Source of the DNA: Streptomyces ficellus | GTDB lineage: Bacteria; Actinomycetota; Actinomycetes; Streptomycetales; Streptomycetaceae | Length of the DNA: 64,000 nucleotides | Direction of reading: 5' to 3' | Assembly: GCF_030406405.1 (NCBI RefSeq) | Contig: NZ_JAUEPL010000003.1 | Coordinates: forward strand, 1-64,000 | Part shown: positions 26,130 to 35,194 of the stretch, in pieces | How the letters are laid out: every line of letters starts with the position of its first letter | How positions within the stretch are numbered: the first letter of the stretch is position 1 | Translations under genes and position numbers: made by a program | The notes under the pieces: model-generated | What the model was told of the DNA's origin: nothing | The model's input: the letters and a program-made list of their open reading frames with translations, nothing else | The model's database searches: none

Positions 26130-27644
26130 TCACCGTGTGACGACCGGCCGGAACGCGTCCCGTACGCCGGACTTGGTGGTGGAGACGAACTCGTCGCCGC
26201 CCGGCCCGAGGTCGTACGTGCCGTAATACTCGTAGTGCAGGACGCGCGGGCAGCTCGTGCCGCTGATCTGCACCTCGCGCGGGTCGACGCGCTTTCCGGT
26301 GCGCAGCTCGTAGACCTTCAGCGGGATCTTGACCTTGTGGAACGTGACCTTGTGGGGGAGGTACTTCGACCGGTCGTTCTCGTAGTAGCACGTCTCGACG
26401 GCGGCTCCGTTCTCCGCCGTGTCGGCGCAGACCACGAGCGCGGCCTTGGCCGGGTCGCCGGTGCGCCAGTCGCCGGGGAGCTGGGCGGTGTACTCGGTGT
26501 CGCCGAGGAACAGCGCGCGGTTGATTCCCTTGCGGTACGGCGGGGCGCCGCTGTACTTGGCGGGCGTGTCGCAGTAGCCGGACTCCGCGCCGAACGTGTC
26601 CTTGACCAGACGGCGTACCGTGTCCAGCTCGATGGCGAGACCGGCCTTCTTCACACCGCCGCGTGCCTCGTCCACGCGTGCGTCGTCCGGGTACGTGTCG
26701 AGGAGGCGTTGGTAGTGCGCACGCGCGTGCTGCCAGTTGCCCTCATCCATCAGATCGTCGCCACATCCCACCAACGCGGCGGGTTCCACACGGGTCGCGG
26801 TGTCGGCGGACCGGTCAAGTACGTCGTGGGTGGGCTCACGGTCGCGGAGCCAGCCGGTGATGTCGGCGGTCTCGCAGGAGTCCTCGGTGGGCAGGTCGTC
26901 GAGGAAGGCGTGCAGGGCCGTCTCGACGGTCTTCTCGTTGCCGGGCTCGCTCAGGACGCGGGCGAGGATGCCGAAGCCCCGCTCCAGGTCCTTGATGCTG
27001 CCGTTCCCTCCGGCGCCGGCCAGGGCGGACGCGGCCCGCTCCAGCCGGTGGCACGCCGCCACCACCGCGTCGCCGGGTTCGACCACCGGCGCGCCCGCCA
27101 GGCGGTGGCCGAACCACACCTCGCCCTGCGCGGCCACGGCCGTCCGGCAATCACCGCCCTCGCGGGCCTCGGTCACGCGGTCCTCGATCCCGTACGCGTC
27201 GACGCGCAGCAGCACGGCGGTCAGCAGCACCGCGACCGTGACGGTCAGTGCGCCCGCGCGCTGCCCGCGCCGTACGACGTGCTCCGCGCGCCCGCGCGCC
27301 AGGAACCAGCCGTGGGCGATGCCGGCCGCCCACCACAGGAGCAGCAGGAGCTCGCACCAGGTCGCGGCGGCCGAGGCGGTGAGGTGGAGAAGCATGCCGG
27401 TGCCGAGCAGGGCGATGGCGGCCAGCCGCCACTGGCGCAGCAGCAGATAACCGATGCCGAGCAGTGAGGCGTTGCCGAGCGCCACCGCCACCGGGTCGCA
27501 CGGGGCATGGGCCCTGGGCGCAGGGGCCCTGGGCGGCTCGGGGGGCTCGGGAGGCCCGGGAGGTTGAGGCGTTTCCGGCGGCCCGCCGGGCGGCCCGCCG
27601 GGCTGCGGCCGGTACGGGTCGTGTTCGTACGTCGGGTCTTCCAT
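26130..27644 (-). CDS. membrane protein with Pro-rich N-terminus and TPR-like extracytoplasmic part
   Basis: This 504-residue protein has a Pro/Glu-rich cytoplasmic N-terminus (1-45), a cluster of about four hydrophobic segments (about 50-170, for example 'LLLRQWRLAAIALLGTGMLL'), and a soluble C-terminal region. Around residues 305-335 'GNWQHARAHYQRLLDTYPDD' looks like a single TPR hairpin. The rest has four or more Cys residues that could form disulfides. I do not recognise the family. The gene upstream ends six bases before this start on the same strand, so the pair forms an operon. Confidence 0.65.
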   Translation of the reverse strand: MEDPTYEHDPYRPQPGGPPGGPPETPQPPGPPEPPEPPRAPAPRAHAPCDPVAVALGNASLLGIGYLLLRQWRLAAIALLGTGMLLHLTASAAATWCELLLLLWWAAGIAHGWFLARGRAEHVVRRGQRAGALTVTVAVLLTAVLLRVDAYGIEDRVTEAREGGDCRTAVAAQGEVWFGHRLAGAPVVEPGDAVVAACHRLERAASALAGAGGNGSIKDLERGFGILARVLSEPGNEKTVETALHAFLDDLPTEDSCETADITGWLRDREPTHDVLDRSADTATRVEPAALVGCGDDLMDEGNWQHARAHYQRLLDTYPDDARVDEARGGVKKAGLAIELDTVRRLVKDTFGAESGYCDTPAKYSGAPPYRKGINRALFLGDTEYTAQLPGDWRTGDPAKAALVVCADTAENGAAVETCYYENDRSKYLPHKVTFHKVKIPLKVYELRTGKRVDPREVQISGTSCPRVLHYEYYGTYDLGPGGDEFVSTTKSGVRDAFRPVVTR

Positions 27645-27650
27645 GGGTGA

Positions 27651-28214
27651 TCACCACCGAGGTGCGGTGGGCGCCTGACTGCGTACGGAGAACCAGCGGC
27701 GGCCGGTTTCGCCAAGCACCACCCACAGGGCCACCACATCGATGCCGGAGACCACGAGCATGGCGAGGCTGGGCGTCCCGGCGGCCAGCGAGCCGATGAA
27801 ACTGAGGACCGTCGAGAACACCACGAGGATCAGCCACACGGCGAGCACCACACGGACCCAGGGGCGGCGCTTGCGAGCCAGTACGACGCAGACGACCTGG
27901 AGCGCGGCCATCCCCCAGCAGAACAGCGCCACGAACCAGGCCATGCCCATCGGCATGAGCAGGTTCTGCCCGTGCTCCTGCTTGCTGTAGTTCTCCTGGA
28001 GGATCGCCCAGCCGCCGAAGGCCGTGCCCAGCGCGTGCACGGTGACGATCACGAGAACGAAGACGAGCGCCCCGGTCATGCGCGCCGTTTCGGGCGGAGT
28101 GGAGGGAGTGGACGGACCGGGCGGACCGGGCGGACCGGGCTGACCGGATGGATCGGGCGGGCCGGGCTGACCTGGCTGACCGGTCTGATGGGGCTGGTGC
28201 GGAGAGCTGTGCAT
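27651..28214 (-). CDS. small membrane protein with Pro/Gly-rich N-terminus
   Basis: This 187-residue protein begins MHSSPHQPHQTGQPGQPG, a low-complexity Pro/Gly/Gln head, then four hydrophobic helices (about 46-70, 90-112, 120-140, 148-170). AGGTGA lies upstream of the ATG. It is likely cotranscribed with the downstream membrane protein. No enzymatic motifs are visible. A small frameshifted reading frame ends eight bases upstream. Confidence 0.65.
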   Translation of the reverse strand: MHSSPHQPHQTGQPGQPGPPDPSGQPGPPGPPGPSTPSTPPETARMTGALVFVLVIVTVHALGTAFGGWAILQENYSKQEHGQNLLMPMGMAWFVALFCWGMAALQVVCVVLARKRRPWVRVVLAVWLILVVFSTVLSFIGSLAAGTPSLAMLVVSGIDVVALWVVLGETGRRWFSVRSQAPTAPRW

Positions 28215-28221
28215 CGCGGAA

Positions 28222-28498
28222 TCACCTCGCGCTTTTGTTGTCCGGCAGGTTGTAGACCCGGGCCCAGTCCACTTCGCAGACGGCGCTCTGCATGTCGTCC
28301 CCCTGGAAGTTGCCGAGCTGGATGGTCTGGTGCATGGACGGGGCGCACTGGACGCAGTCGCGGTGTGCAGTCGCGGTCCGCGTTCGCGCCACCGGCGAAC
28401 CGGCGAACCGGCGAAGCGGAACCAGGCGGGCCCGAACCCTCCCCCGTTTCGCCGGGCTCGGACCACGCCATGGCCCGTCGTGAGTCCGTCCACGTCAT
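28222..28498 (-). pseudogene. small gene interrupted by a frameshift from a 13-bp duplication
   Basis: Starting at ATG 28498 (MTWTDSRRAMAWSEPG), the frame reads to ANADRDC. The reading then continues sensibly only in another frame, giving VQCAPSMHQTIQLG to DNKSAR and stop at 28222. The junction contains GCAGTCGCGGT at 28354-28364 and again at 28367-28377 (plus strand), a 13-base periodicity that shifts the frame by one. Removing one unit gives a continuous protein of about 87 residues with coding-like GC3. The family is not recognised. A shorter GTG or ATG start inside the second part is the alternative. Confidence 0.5.
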
Positions 28499-28527
28499 GT
28501 CCCTCGGGTATTCGACCGCCGTACGCC

Positions 28528-28562
28528 GTTGTTCAGCAGGCCCTCTTCCGGCCCTGAACAAC
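28528..28562. promoter_or_regulatory. long palindrome GTTGTTCAG-N17-CTGAACAAC
   Basis: Arms 28528-28536 and 28554-28562 are perfectly complementary. It lies between the broken small gene and the nSTAND-WD40 gene. A near-identical element occurs at 34072-34105 upstream of the lipoprotein gene, with shared flanks TTGTTCAGC and CCCTGAACAAC. It could be an operator, an RNA hairpin or a transposon-end-like repeat. Confidence 0.65.
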
Positions 28563-28750
28563 TCGGAGGCGTGAACCGGACCAACTGGCCGGGAGGATGC
28601 GCGAGGATCGCGTGAACGCCCCTGCCCCGCCTGCCGATACGGCGGGAGTCCGATTGCGCCCGTCCCCGCGGCTGCCTACCGTGGGCGCCCGGGTGGGCGC
28701 GCTGGGTGAGGGCCCGGCGATGGCAGGGGTGGACGAGGGGAGGGCGGGAC

Positions 28751-31700
28751 GTGGCGGGACAATCAGGGCCGGGCCGCACCGAAGGGGAACTGGATCCGGC
28801 GGCCGGACCGGTGCCGCGATTCGCCGCCGGGCTGCGCGCGCTGCGCGAGTCCGCGGGGAAGCCCACGTACCGGGCGATGGCCAAGCAGGCGGGGTACGGG
28901 GTGACCGCCCTGTCGCAGGCGGCGGCCGGGAAGCAGCTGCCCACCCGCGCGGTGACGCTCGCCTACGTGAAGGCGTGCGGCGGTGACGTGAACGAGTGGG
29001 AGCGGCGCTGGCGCGAGACGTCGGCCGAGGTGGCCGCCGAGGCCGCCGAGGCCGCCCACGACGAGACCTCCCGGCCCCCGTACCGGGGCCTGACCCGGTA
29101 CGAACCGGGCGACGCCGAGCTGTTCTTCGGCCGCGACCAGCTCGTGGAGCGGCTGACCGAGCTGAGCCGCAAGCACCGCTTCACCGCCGTCTTCGGCCCC
29201 TCCGGCAGCGGCAAGTCCTCGCTGTTGCGCGCCGGCCTGATCCCCCGGCTGCGGACTCCGGGTGACGGCGACCGTGATTCCCCTCCGGCAGCCGTACGCA
29301 TCCTCACGCCCGGTGCGGACCCGCTGCGCACGCACGCCGACCGGCTCACGCCCGTACCCGGCACCGACGCCGACACCTGGCTGATCGTCGACCAGTTCGA
29401 GGAGCTGTACACCCTCGGCGCCGACCCCGCTGGCGTCGCCCCCGCCGACGCCGCTCACCCCGGCGGCCTGGCCTACCCCGGCGGCCTCGCCGACCCAGGC
29501 GGCCTCGCCGGCCCAGGGGGCCCCGCTGGCCCTGCCCATCCCGGCGGCTCGCCTAACCCCGCCGGCCCCGCCCACCCCGCCGGCCCCGCCCACCCCGGCG
29601 GCCCCGCCCATCCCGCCCATCCCGGCGGCCCCGGCCACCCCGCTCACCCCGGCGGCCCCGCCGACCCAGGGGGCCCCGCTGGCCCTGCCCATCCCGCCGA
29701 CCCCGCCCACCCCGGCCACCCCGGCGGTCCCGCCGACCCAGGGGGCCCCGCTGGCCCCGCCCATCCCGGCGGGCCCCCTAACCCCGCCGACCCCGCCAAC
29801 CCCGGAGGCCCCGGCCACCCCGGCGGCCTCGCCGACACCGCCCACCCCGCTCACCCAGGCCGCCCCGCCGGCCCCGCCGACCCCGCCCGCCCCGCCCACC
29901 GGGACGCTTTCATCGACCGCCTTCTCGCCGCCACCGACGCCGACAGCCGGCTGCGCGTCGTCATCGCGGTGCGGGCCGATTTCCTCGGCCGCTGCGCCGA
30001 ACACTCCGGCCTCACCGCCGCGTTGCAGGACGCCACGCTGCTCGTCGGGCCGATGAGCCGCGCGGAGCTGCGGGAGGCCATCGTCCGCCCGGCCGCCGCA
30101 GCAGGTCTGATCGTCGAACGCTCCCTGACCGATCGCCTCCTGGACGAGGTCGAGGACGCCCCGGGCGGACTGCCGCTCATGTCGCACGCCCTGCTGGAGA
30201 CCTGGCGCCACCGCAGCGGCCGCGTCCTGACCGAGGCCGCGTACGAGGCGGCCGGCGGGCTGCACGGCGCCGTCGTCCGCACGGCCGAGCAGGTGTACGG
30301 CGAACTCACCGCGCCGCAGGCCGAGCTGGCCCGCCGTATCCTGCTCCGCCTCGTCGCCCCCGGCTGGGGGGCCGCCTTGGAGGGAAGCCCACAGTTCGGG
30401 GCAGGCGCACCCGACACGCGTCGCCCCGCCGAGCACGCGGAGCTGGACTTCGGCAACCCCGCCGACACCCGGGTGGTACTGGAACGTCTGGTCCGAGCCC
30501 GGCTCATCACCTTCGACGACGGCACCGTCGACCTCGCCCACGAAGCCCTCATCACCGCGTGGCCCCGCCTGCGCGCATGGGTGGACGCCGAACGCGACCG
30601 GCTGCGCGTCCACCGCTCCCTCTCCGAGGCGGCCCGCACCTGGCAGGCACTCGGCCGAGAGAACGCCGCGCTCTACGCCGGCTCCCGCCTGGACGCCGCC
30701 CGCGACGCCTTCCCGCAGAACGCCGCACCGGGCGACCCCGAGCAGCGCCGCGCCGACGAACTGACCTTGCTGGAACGGCAGTTCCTGGCCGCCTCGCTCC
30801 GGCGCCGGCACCGCGCCGCGCGACTGCGCCGTACGGTCGTGGCCGTACTCGCCGCACTCGTGCTGCTCGCCACCGGCACCGCCGTCGTCGCCCTCCAGGC
30901 GCGCGCCACCGCGCGGGCCGAACGGGACGACGCGGTCTTCGGCCGCCTCACCACCGAGGCCGACAGCGTCCGCGAGACGCACGCGGGGCTGGCCGCCCGG
31001 CTCGACGTCGCCGCGCACCGCATGCGCTCCACCCCGGACCTGCGGACCCGGCTGGCCTCGGACGCGGGCCGGGTGCTGGCCACCCGGCTGCCCGGCCACG
31101 ACGGTCTCGGCAGTTCGGTGGCGTACGCGCCGGACGGCCGCACCCTCGCCAGCGGCGGCCACGACGGCACGGTCCGGCTGTGGGACACCGCCACGGGGCG
31201 GCAACTGGTCCGGCCGCTGCACTTGCGTACGGGACGGGTCGGCGCGGTCGCCTTCACACCGGCGGACGGTGACCTGCTGGTGGCCGCCGGGAGGGGCGGC
31301 GCCATCCAGCTCTGGGACGTACGCGACCGGGAGCGGCCCCGCGCGGTCGGCCGGCCGCTGGTGAGCCACGGCGAGCAGAACGTCGTCTCCGTCGCGTTCG
31401 CCCCGGATGGCCGGGCGCTGGCCAGCGCGGGCGACGACGGGACCGTACGGCTGTGGGACCTGAGCGACCCGGCCCGCCCCGCGCCGCTCGGCGAGCCCGC
31501 CGAGGCCGACGAGTCCGAGGCGGGCAGCGTCCGCGCCGTCGCGTTCGCCCCGGACGGGCGCACCCTGGCCACGGCCGGCTTCGACGGGGCCGTACGGATG
31601 TGGCGGTTCAGCGAGGACGACGGGATCGCACCGCTCGGCAAGCCGCTGCGCGCACACACCGCCTCCGTCTGGTCGCTGGCCTTCTCCCCGGACGGGGACA

Positions 31701-33085
31701 CCCTGGCCACGGCCGGCTTCGACGAGACCGTACGGTTGTGGGACGCGTCCGACCGGGGCCGCCCGAAGCCGCTGGGTCAACCGCTCACCGAGCACACCGC
31801 GCCCGTCATGTCGGTGGCCTTCAGCCGTGACGGCCGTACCCTGGCGACCGCGGGCGAGGACGACGCGCCGATCCTGTGGAACGTGGCCAACCCCGCGTAC
31901 CCGCAGCAACTCGGGGAGCCGCTGACCGGCCACACGGAGGCCGTGTGGGAGGTGGCCTTCAGCCGCGACGGCCGCACCCTCGCCAGTACCGGCGCCGACG
32001 GCAGCGTCCTCCTCTGGCACCGGCCGCCGACCGTGCTGACCGACTTCACCAACCCGCTGACCGCCGTCGCCTACAGCCCGGACGGCCGCCTGCTCGCCGC
32101 CGCCAGTACCGACGACGCGCTGATCCGCCTGTGGGACGTGGGCGAGCCGGGCCGCCCGCGCCGGCTGCCGCGAGCCCTCACCGGCCACGAGGACGAGGTG
32201 CTGGCCGTCGCGTTCGCCCCGGACGGCCGTACGGTGGCCGGTGGCTCGAAGGACGGCACCGTACGGCTGTGGGATCTCTCCACGCCCGAACGTCCCGCCC
32301 CGCTCGGTCAGCCGCTGGCCGCGCACGACGGCGGTGCCCTCGCGGTCGCCTTCGCCCCGGACGGCCGCACGTTGGCCTCCGGCGGACGTGACGGCGCGGT
32401 GCGGTTGTGGGACGTACGCGGGCCGGACCGGGTTCGGCCGCTCGGCGAACCGCTGCGCGGCCACGCGGACGCCGTCACCTCCGTGGCCTTCGCCCCGGAC
32501 GGCCGCACCCTGGCCACCGGCAGCGAGGACGACACGGCGCGCCTGTGGCACGTGGGCGCCGGGGCGCGGGTGCGGCCCGCCGGCGCTGCCCTGACCGGGC
32601 ACGACGAGGCGGTCAACGCGGTGGCCTTCGCCCCGGACGGGAAGACGCTGGCGACGGGCGGCGACGACCGTACGGTGCGGCTGTGGGACGTGGAACGGGC
32701 GGGCCGCGCGCGGCCGGTGGGGGCGGAGCTGGCCGGGCACCGCGGGCCGGTCACGTCCGTGGCCTTCGCCCCGGACGGGAAGACACTGGCGACGGGCAGC
32801 GGGGACCACACGGTCCGCCTGTGGGACGTGGTCGACCCGGCCCGCGCCGGGATGGCCGGCCAGGAACTCACCGGCCACCTGGAGACGGTCACCTCCGTCG
32901 CGTTCAGCCCGGCAGGCGACGCCCTCGCCTCCGCCGGCTACGACCTGACGGCCCGGGTGTGGACCCTGGACGCGGACCGTGCCGCGGAGTACGTCTGTGA
33001 CCGCACCGGCGGCGTCCTCACGCGAGCCGAATGGGAGGAGCACCTGCCGCGACTGGGCTACCAGGAGGTATGCGAGGAGCGCTGA
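28751..33085 (+). CDS. HTH-nSTAND1 NTPase-WD40 protein with PGGPAHP-rich insert
   Basis: This 1444-residue protein starts at GTG 28751 with GGGGAGGG upstream. Domain order: XRE-like HTH (about 18-85, 'AMAKQAGYGVTALSQAAAGK'), nSTAND1 NTPase with Walker A GPSGSGKSS (about 149-157) and Walker B LIVDQFEEL (about 211), a helix (about 695-717), then 14 WD40 repeats (about 777-1407), enough for two seven-bladed propellers. Between Walker B and the next NTPase strand (RDAFIDRLL) lies an insert of about 160 residues of PGGPADPGGPAGPAHP-type repeats. nSTAND-WD40 proteins act as ligand-sensing switches in signalling or conflict systems; the ligand is unknown. Confidence 0.85.
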   Translation: MAGQSGPGRTEGELDPAAGPVPRFAAGLRALRESAGKPTYRAMAKQAGYGVTALSQAAAGKQLPTRAVTLAYVKACGGDVNEWERRWRETSAEVAAEAAEAAHDETSRPPYRGLTRYEPGDAELFFGRDQLVERLTELSRKHRFTAVFGPSGSGKSSLLRAGLIPRLRTPGDGDRDSPPAAVRILTPGADPLRTHADRLTPVPGTDADTWLIVDQFEELYTLGADPAGVAPADAAHPGGLAYPGGLADPGGLAGPGGPAGPAHPGGSPNPAGPAHPAGPAHPGGPAHPAHPGGPGHPAHPGGPADPGGPAGPAHPADPAHPGHPGGPADPGGPAGPAHPGGPPNPADPANPGGPGHPGGLADTAHPAHPGRPAGPADPARPAHRDAFIDRLLAATDADSRLRVVIAVRADFLGRCAEHSGLTAALQDATLLVGPMSRAELREAIVRPAAAAGLIVERSLTDRLLDEVEDAPGGLPLMSHALLETWRHRSGRVLTEAAYEAAGGLHGAVVRTAEQVYGELTAPQAELARRILLRLVAPGWGAALEGSPQFGAGAPDTRRPAEHAELDFGNPADTRVVLERLVRARLITFDDGTVDLAHEALITAWPRLRAWVDAERDRLRVHRSLSEAARTWQALGRENAALYAGSRLDAARDAFPQNAAPGDPEQRRADELTLLERQFLAASLRRRHRAARLRRTVVAVLAALVLLATGTAVVALQARATARAERDDAVFGRLTTEADSVRETHAGLAARLDVAAHRMRSTPDLRTRLASDAGRVLATRLPGHDGLGSSVAYAPDGRTLASGGHDGTVRLWDTATGRQLVRPLHLRTGRVGAVAFTPADGDLLVAAGRGGAIQLWDVRDRERPRAVGRPLVSHGEQNVVSVAFAPDGRALASAGDDGTVRLWDLSDPARPAPLGEPAEADESEAGSVRAVAFAPDGRTLATAGFDGAVRMWRFSEDDGIAPLGKPLRAHTASVWSLAFSPDGDTLATAGFDETVRLWDASDRGRPKPLGQPLTEHTAPVMSVAFSRDGRTLATAGEDDAPILWNVANPAYPQQLGEPLTGHTEAVWEVAFSRDGRTLASTGADGSVLLWHRPPTVLTDFTNPLTAVAYSPDGRLLAAASTDDALIRLWDVGEPGRPRRLPRALTGHEDEVLAVAFAPDGRTVAGGSKDGTVRLWDLSTPERPAPLGQPLAAHDGGALAVAFAPDGRTLASGGRDGAVRLWDVRGPDRVRPLGEPLRGHADAVTSVAFAPDGRTLATGSEDDTARLWHVGAGARVRPAGAALTGHDEAVNAVAFAPDGKTLATGGDDRTVRLWDVERAGRARPVGAELAGHRGPVTSVAFAPDGKTLATGSGDHTVRLWDVVDPARAGMAGQELTGHLETVTSVAFSPAGDALASAGYDLTARVWTLDADRAAEYVCDRTGGVLTRAEWEEHLPRLGYQEVCEER
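29440..29902 (+). repeat. Pro/Gly/Ala/His repeat block inside the nSTAND domain
   Basis: About 460 bases consist of irregular 9-45-base repeats of the type CCCGCCCACCCCGGCGGCCCC, coding for (P-G-G)-(P-A)-(H-P) units. It interrupts the NTPase domain at a loop after Walker B. No stop codon or frame break occurs, so the block is translated. Confidence 0.9.
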
Positions 33086-33092
33086 TGACAGC

Positions 33093-33992
33093 TCAGGGGA
33101 TGGTGAACTTCAGCACGGCACCGTCCTCGTTCTGCGCGACGACGGTCGCCTTCAGATCGTCGCCGAACTCCGCCACACCGCCCTGGCCGCCGAGCTGCAT
33201 CACGCTGTTCGGCGTCCGGAAGGTGACGAAGTCGTCCCCCGCGGTGACATGCACGCTCAGCCCGTTCGCCGTGATGCTCACCGGCGAGGTCACCAGAACC
33301 TCACACTCGCCGTCCGAGCACGCGCCGGTGTTCTTGCCGTCCGCCGCCTTGGGCAGCGGGCCGGAGGGATCGGGCGCGGGCGAAGCCGTCTCCTCGGCGG
33401 GTTTCCACCCCGGCGCGCACTGCGCCGCGCTCTTGTACGCGGCGGCGAGCCGCGGGTCCTTCTTCGTCAGCGCGGGCAGGTCCGGCTTGGGCGGTGCGAG
33501 GGACTGGACGAGCCTGTCGACGCCCGCGGCACTGCCCTCGGCATCGTCGAAGGCCGCGCTCGGGGACACCTCGTCGAGTTCCACCACGACGCCCTTCACC
33601 TCCTTCAGCCAGGCGTCCCGCAGCCGGTCGGCCACGGGCACGCCCGACGCGCCGAGGTCCGTCAGGTCGCGTTCCACGTCCTCCACCGCCATCGGCGTCC
33701 GGGAGAGGTAGCTCATGGCGAGGACTTCGGCGGACGCACCGATCTCTTCCGGGTTCCGGATCTCCTTCAGGTCCGCCGCGCTCTCCGCCCGAAGGTCCTC
33801 CAGCGCGATCGCCGACTCGCACATGCCGCCGACCCACGTCACCAGCTCCCTCGACGGTGGCCGCACCGGCGCCGGCTCGGCCGACCCCTTGCCCACCGAG
33901 CGGGCCTTCTCATCCGCCCCGCCCCCGCAGCCCCCAACGACCAGCACCACCCCGGCGGCGGCCACCACGGCGACGCTCCCCCTCTTGACCAT
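33093..33992 (-). CDS. secreted lipoprotein
   Basis: This 299-residue protein has a lipoprotein signal: MVKRGSVAVVAAAG, a hydrophobic core and lipobox VVGGC (Cys about 22). The mature part is helical with a Pro/Ser-rich linker, two Cys-containing segments (AQCAPGWKP and ACSDGECEV) and a beta-rich C-terminal domain ('SPVSITANGLSVHVTAGDD'). The function is unknown. It is convergent with the WD40 gene across seven bases. The palindrome shared with that gene's upstream region lies about 80 bases upstream of its start, which suggests linked control. Confidence 0.75.
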   Translation of the reverse strand: MVKRGSVAVVAAAGVVLVVGGCGGGADEKARSVGKGSAEPAPVRPPSRELVTWVGGMCESAIALEDLRAESAADLKEIRNPEEIGASAEVLAMSYLSRTPMAVEDVERDLTDLGASGVPVADRLRDAWLKEVKGVVVELDEVSPSAAFDDAEGSAAGVDRLVQSLAPPKPDLPALTKKDPRLAAAYKSAAQCAPGWKPAEETASPAPDPSGPLPKAADGKNTGACSDGECEVLVTSPVSITANGLSVHVTAGDDFVTFRTPNSVMQLGGQGGVAEFGDDLKATVVAQNEDGAVLKFTIP

Positions 33993-34071
33993 CCCACGAC
34001 CTCTCTCCGCGCGGCGATCGCATCTTCGCGGGCAGACACCCGCCCCTCAGGCCCAGTCCACCGCCGCACGG

Positions 34072-34105
34072 ATTGTTCAGCCACCCGATCCGAGCCCTGA
34101 ACAAC
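34072..34105. promoter_or_regulatory. second copy of the TTGTTCAG...CTGAACAAC palindrome
   Basis: Arms ATTGTTCAG (34072-34080) and CTGAACAAC (34097-34105) around a 16-base spacer repeat the element at 28528-28562. It lies upstream of the minus-strand lipoprotein gene and at the left edge of the accessory region. Confidence 0.65.
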
Positions 34106-34176
34106 GCCCGGGCTGGACGCCTTGGTGCGCACCGAACACGCGAAGCACCAGGGCTGCCCAGTCCAGCCTCGTTGGG

Positions 34177-34445
34177 TGGCAGCCCGAAATCACCCAACGG
34201 GATCTCCGCAACCGCTCCCGGAAGATCATGGACGCCATACAGGGCGACCAGTCGTTCACCGTCACCCGCGACGGACACCCGGTCGGTCAGCTCGTTCCTC
34301 TCCGCTCCGGCGCCACCGCCGCTTTGTCTCCCGCCAGGAGTTCGCCGCGCTGTCCAAGGCCGCTCCCGACGTCGACCTCGACCTGTTCCGCGCCGACCAG
34401 GAGGCCACGGCCGATACCTACCCGGACGATCCCGATGTCCGCTGA
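34177..34445 (+). pseudogene. decayed Phd/YefM-type antitoxin
   Basis: One frame encodes EITQRDLRNRSRKIMDAI, QSFTVTRDGHPVGQLVPLR, which is a typical Phd/YefM antitoxin core. After 'PLR' the match continues in another frame as RRFVSRQEFAALSKAAPDVD to YPDDPDVR and a stop at 34445. A frameshift lies around 34305-34330. No in-frame ATG precedes the first part. The stop overlaps the PIN start, as in functional TA pairs. It is probably nonfunctional. Confidence 0.7.
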
Positions 34446-34680
34446 CCGCTCGGCCTATGCGCAGGGGCTCCTCGACACCCGCATCATTGCGCCGTTGGGT
34501 GGCCCCCGAGGAACTGCCGGACGAAATGGCGATCAGCACCATCACCCTGGCTGAGTTGTCCGCCGGTCCGCACGACGTCCGTCGCAACAATGAACAGAGC
34601 GGTTACGACCAACACGCTGAACGCGCCCGCAGGCTCGACGTCCTGCAACCAGCTTCGCCAGCGTGTGCACCCGCTGGGCG
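34435..34680 (+). pseudogene. decayed PIN-domain (VapC-like) toxin fragment
   Basis: ATG 34435 overlaps the antitoxin stop. The frame reads MSADRSAYAQGLLDTRIIA, resembling the N-terminal strand and catalytic Asp of PIN domains. The homology then moves to another frame (RWVAPEELPDEMAISTITL, AELSAGPHDVRR) and stops after 'ERARRLDVLQ'. The C-terminal PIN half with the remaining acidic residues is missing. It is a frameshifted, truncated toxin remnant. Confidence 0.65.
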
Positions 34681-34811
34681 GTCAGTCTGCCCCCGGGGAG
34701 GCTGGTGTGCTGGCGCTCGAAACTCTGAGCGAGGAGAGGCAGGCACGATCACGATGCCGCATCGCTCGTCGGCGGCGGTGACCTGCGGCAGCGGCGGCCG
34801 TTGATCAGATC

Positions 34812-35045
34812 ATGATGAAGCGAAGCATCCTTACCACTGCCGTATTCGCTGTCGGCACGGCCATCGTCGCCATTGCGCCAGCACACGCGGGGATCGTCGA
34901 CGGCACCCTCAACAACCTCCAGCTCGTCGACCACATCTCGCTGCTGGACTCGAACATCAACAGCGACTCGCAGTCCACCAAGAACACCAACGCCAACACC
35001 CGCAGCGACGGTGAACTGAACAACGCCAACGGTCAGCACCAGTAA
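34812..35045 (+). CDS. small secreted Asn/Ser-rich protein
   Basis: This 77-residue protein has a signal peptide [19 protein letters not shown] ending near APAHA. The mature 50 residues ([20 protein letters not shown], then an Asn/Ser/Gln-rich end) are hydrophilic, Cys-free and of lower GC than the surroundings. An ATG at 34815 is possible. It resembles neither chaplins (no Cys or chaplin repeats) nor any family I can name with confidence; a cell-surface structural or bacteriocin-like role is possible but unproven. Confidence 0.55.
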   Translation: MMKRSILTTAVFAVGTAIVAIAPAHAGIVDGTLNNLQLVDHISLLDSNINSDSQSTKNTNANTRSDGELNNANGQHQ

Positions 35046-35105
35046 GGCACTCACCACGACTGCCCACTGTCCTTCTGCCGGGCGGTGGTAGCCAGTCGAA
35101 AAGGT

Positions 35106-35139
35106 CGGATGGTAAGGCCGAAGGTGGCCTTACCGTCCG
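35106..35139 (+). terminator. hairpin after the small secreted protein
   Basis: GGTAAGGCC (35111-35119) and GGCCTTACC (35126-35134) form a perfect stem with a six-base loop, extended by CGGA/TCCG after one mismatch. It lies about 60 bases past the stop. Confidence 0.75.
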
Positions 35140-35194
35140 GCGGTTTCTACCACGCCGGCCGGGAGGCGAGTCGACCCGGGCGGACGAGCTCATG

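Noticed and set aside
28763..33043. 1426-codon minus-strand frame opposite the nSTAND-WD40 gene
   Set aside because: Antisense shadow with Gly/Arg/Ala low-complexity and no start signal.
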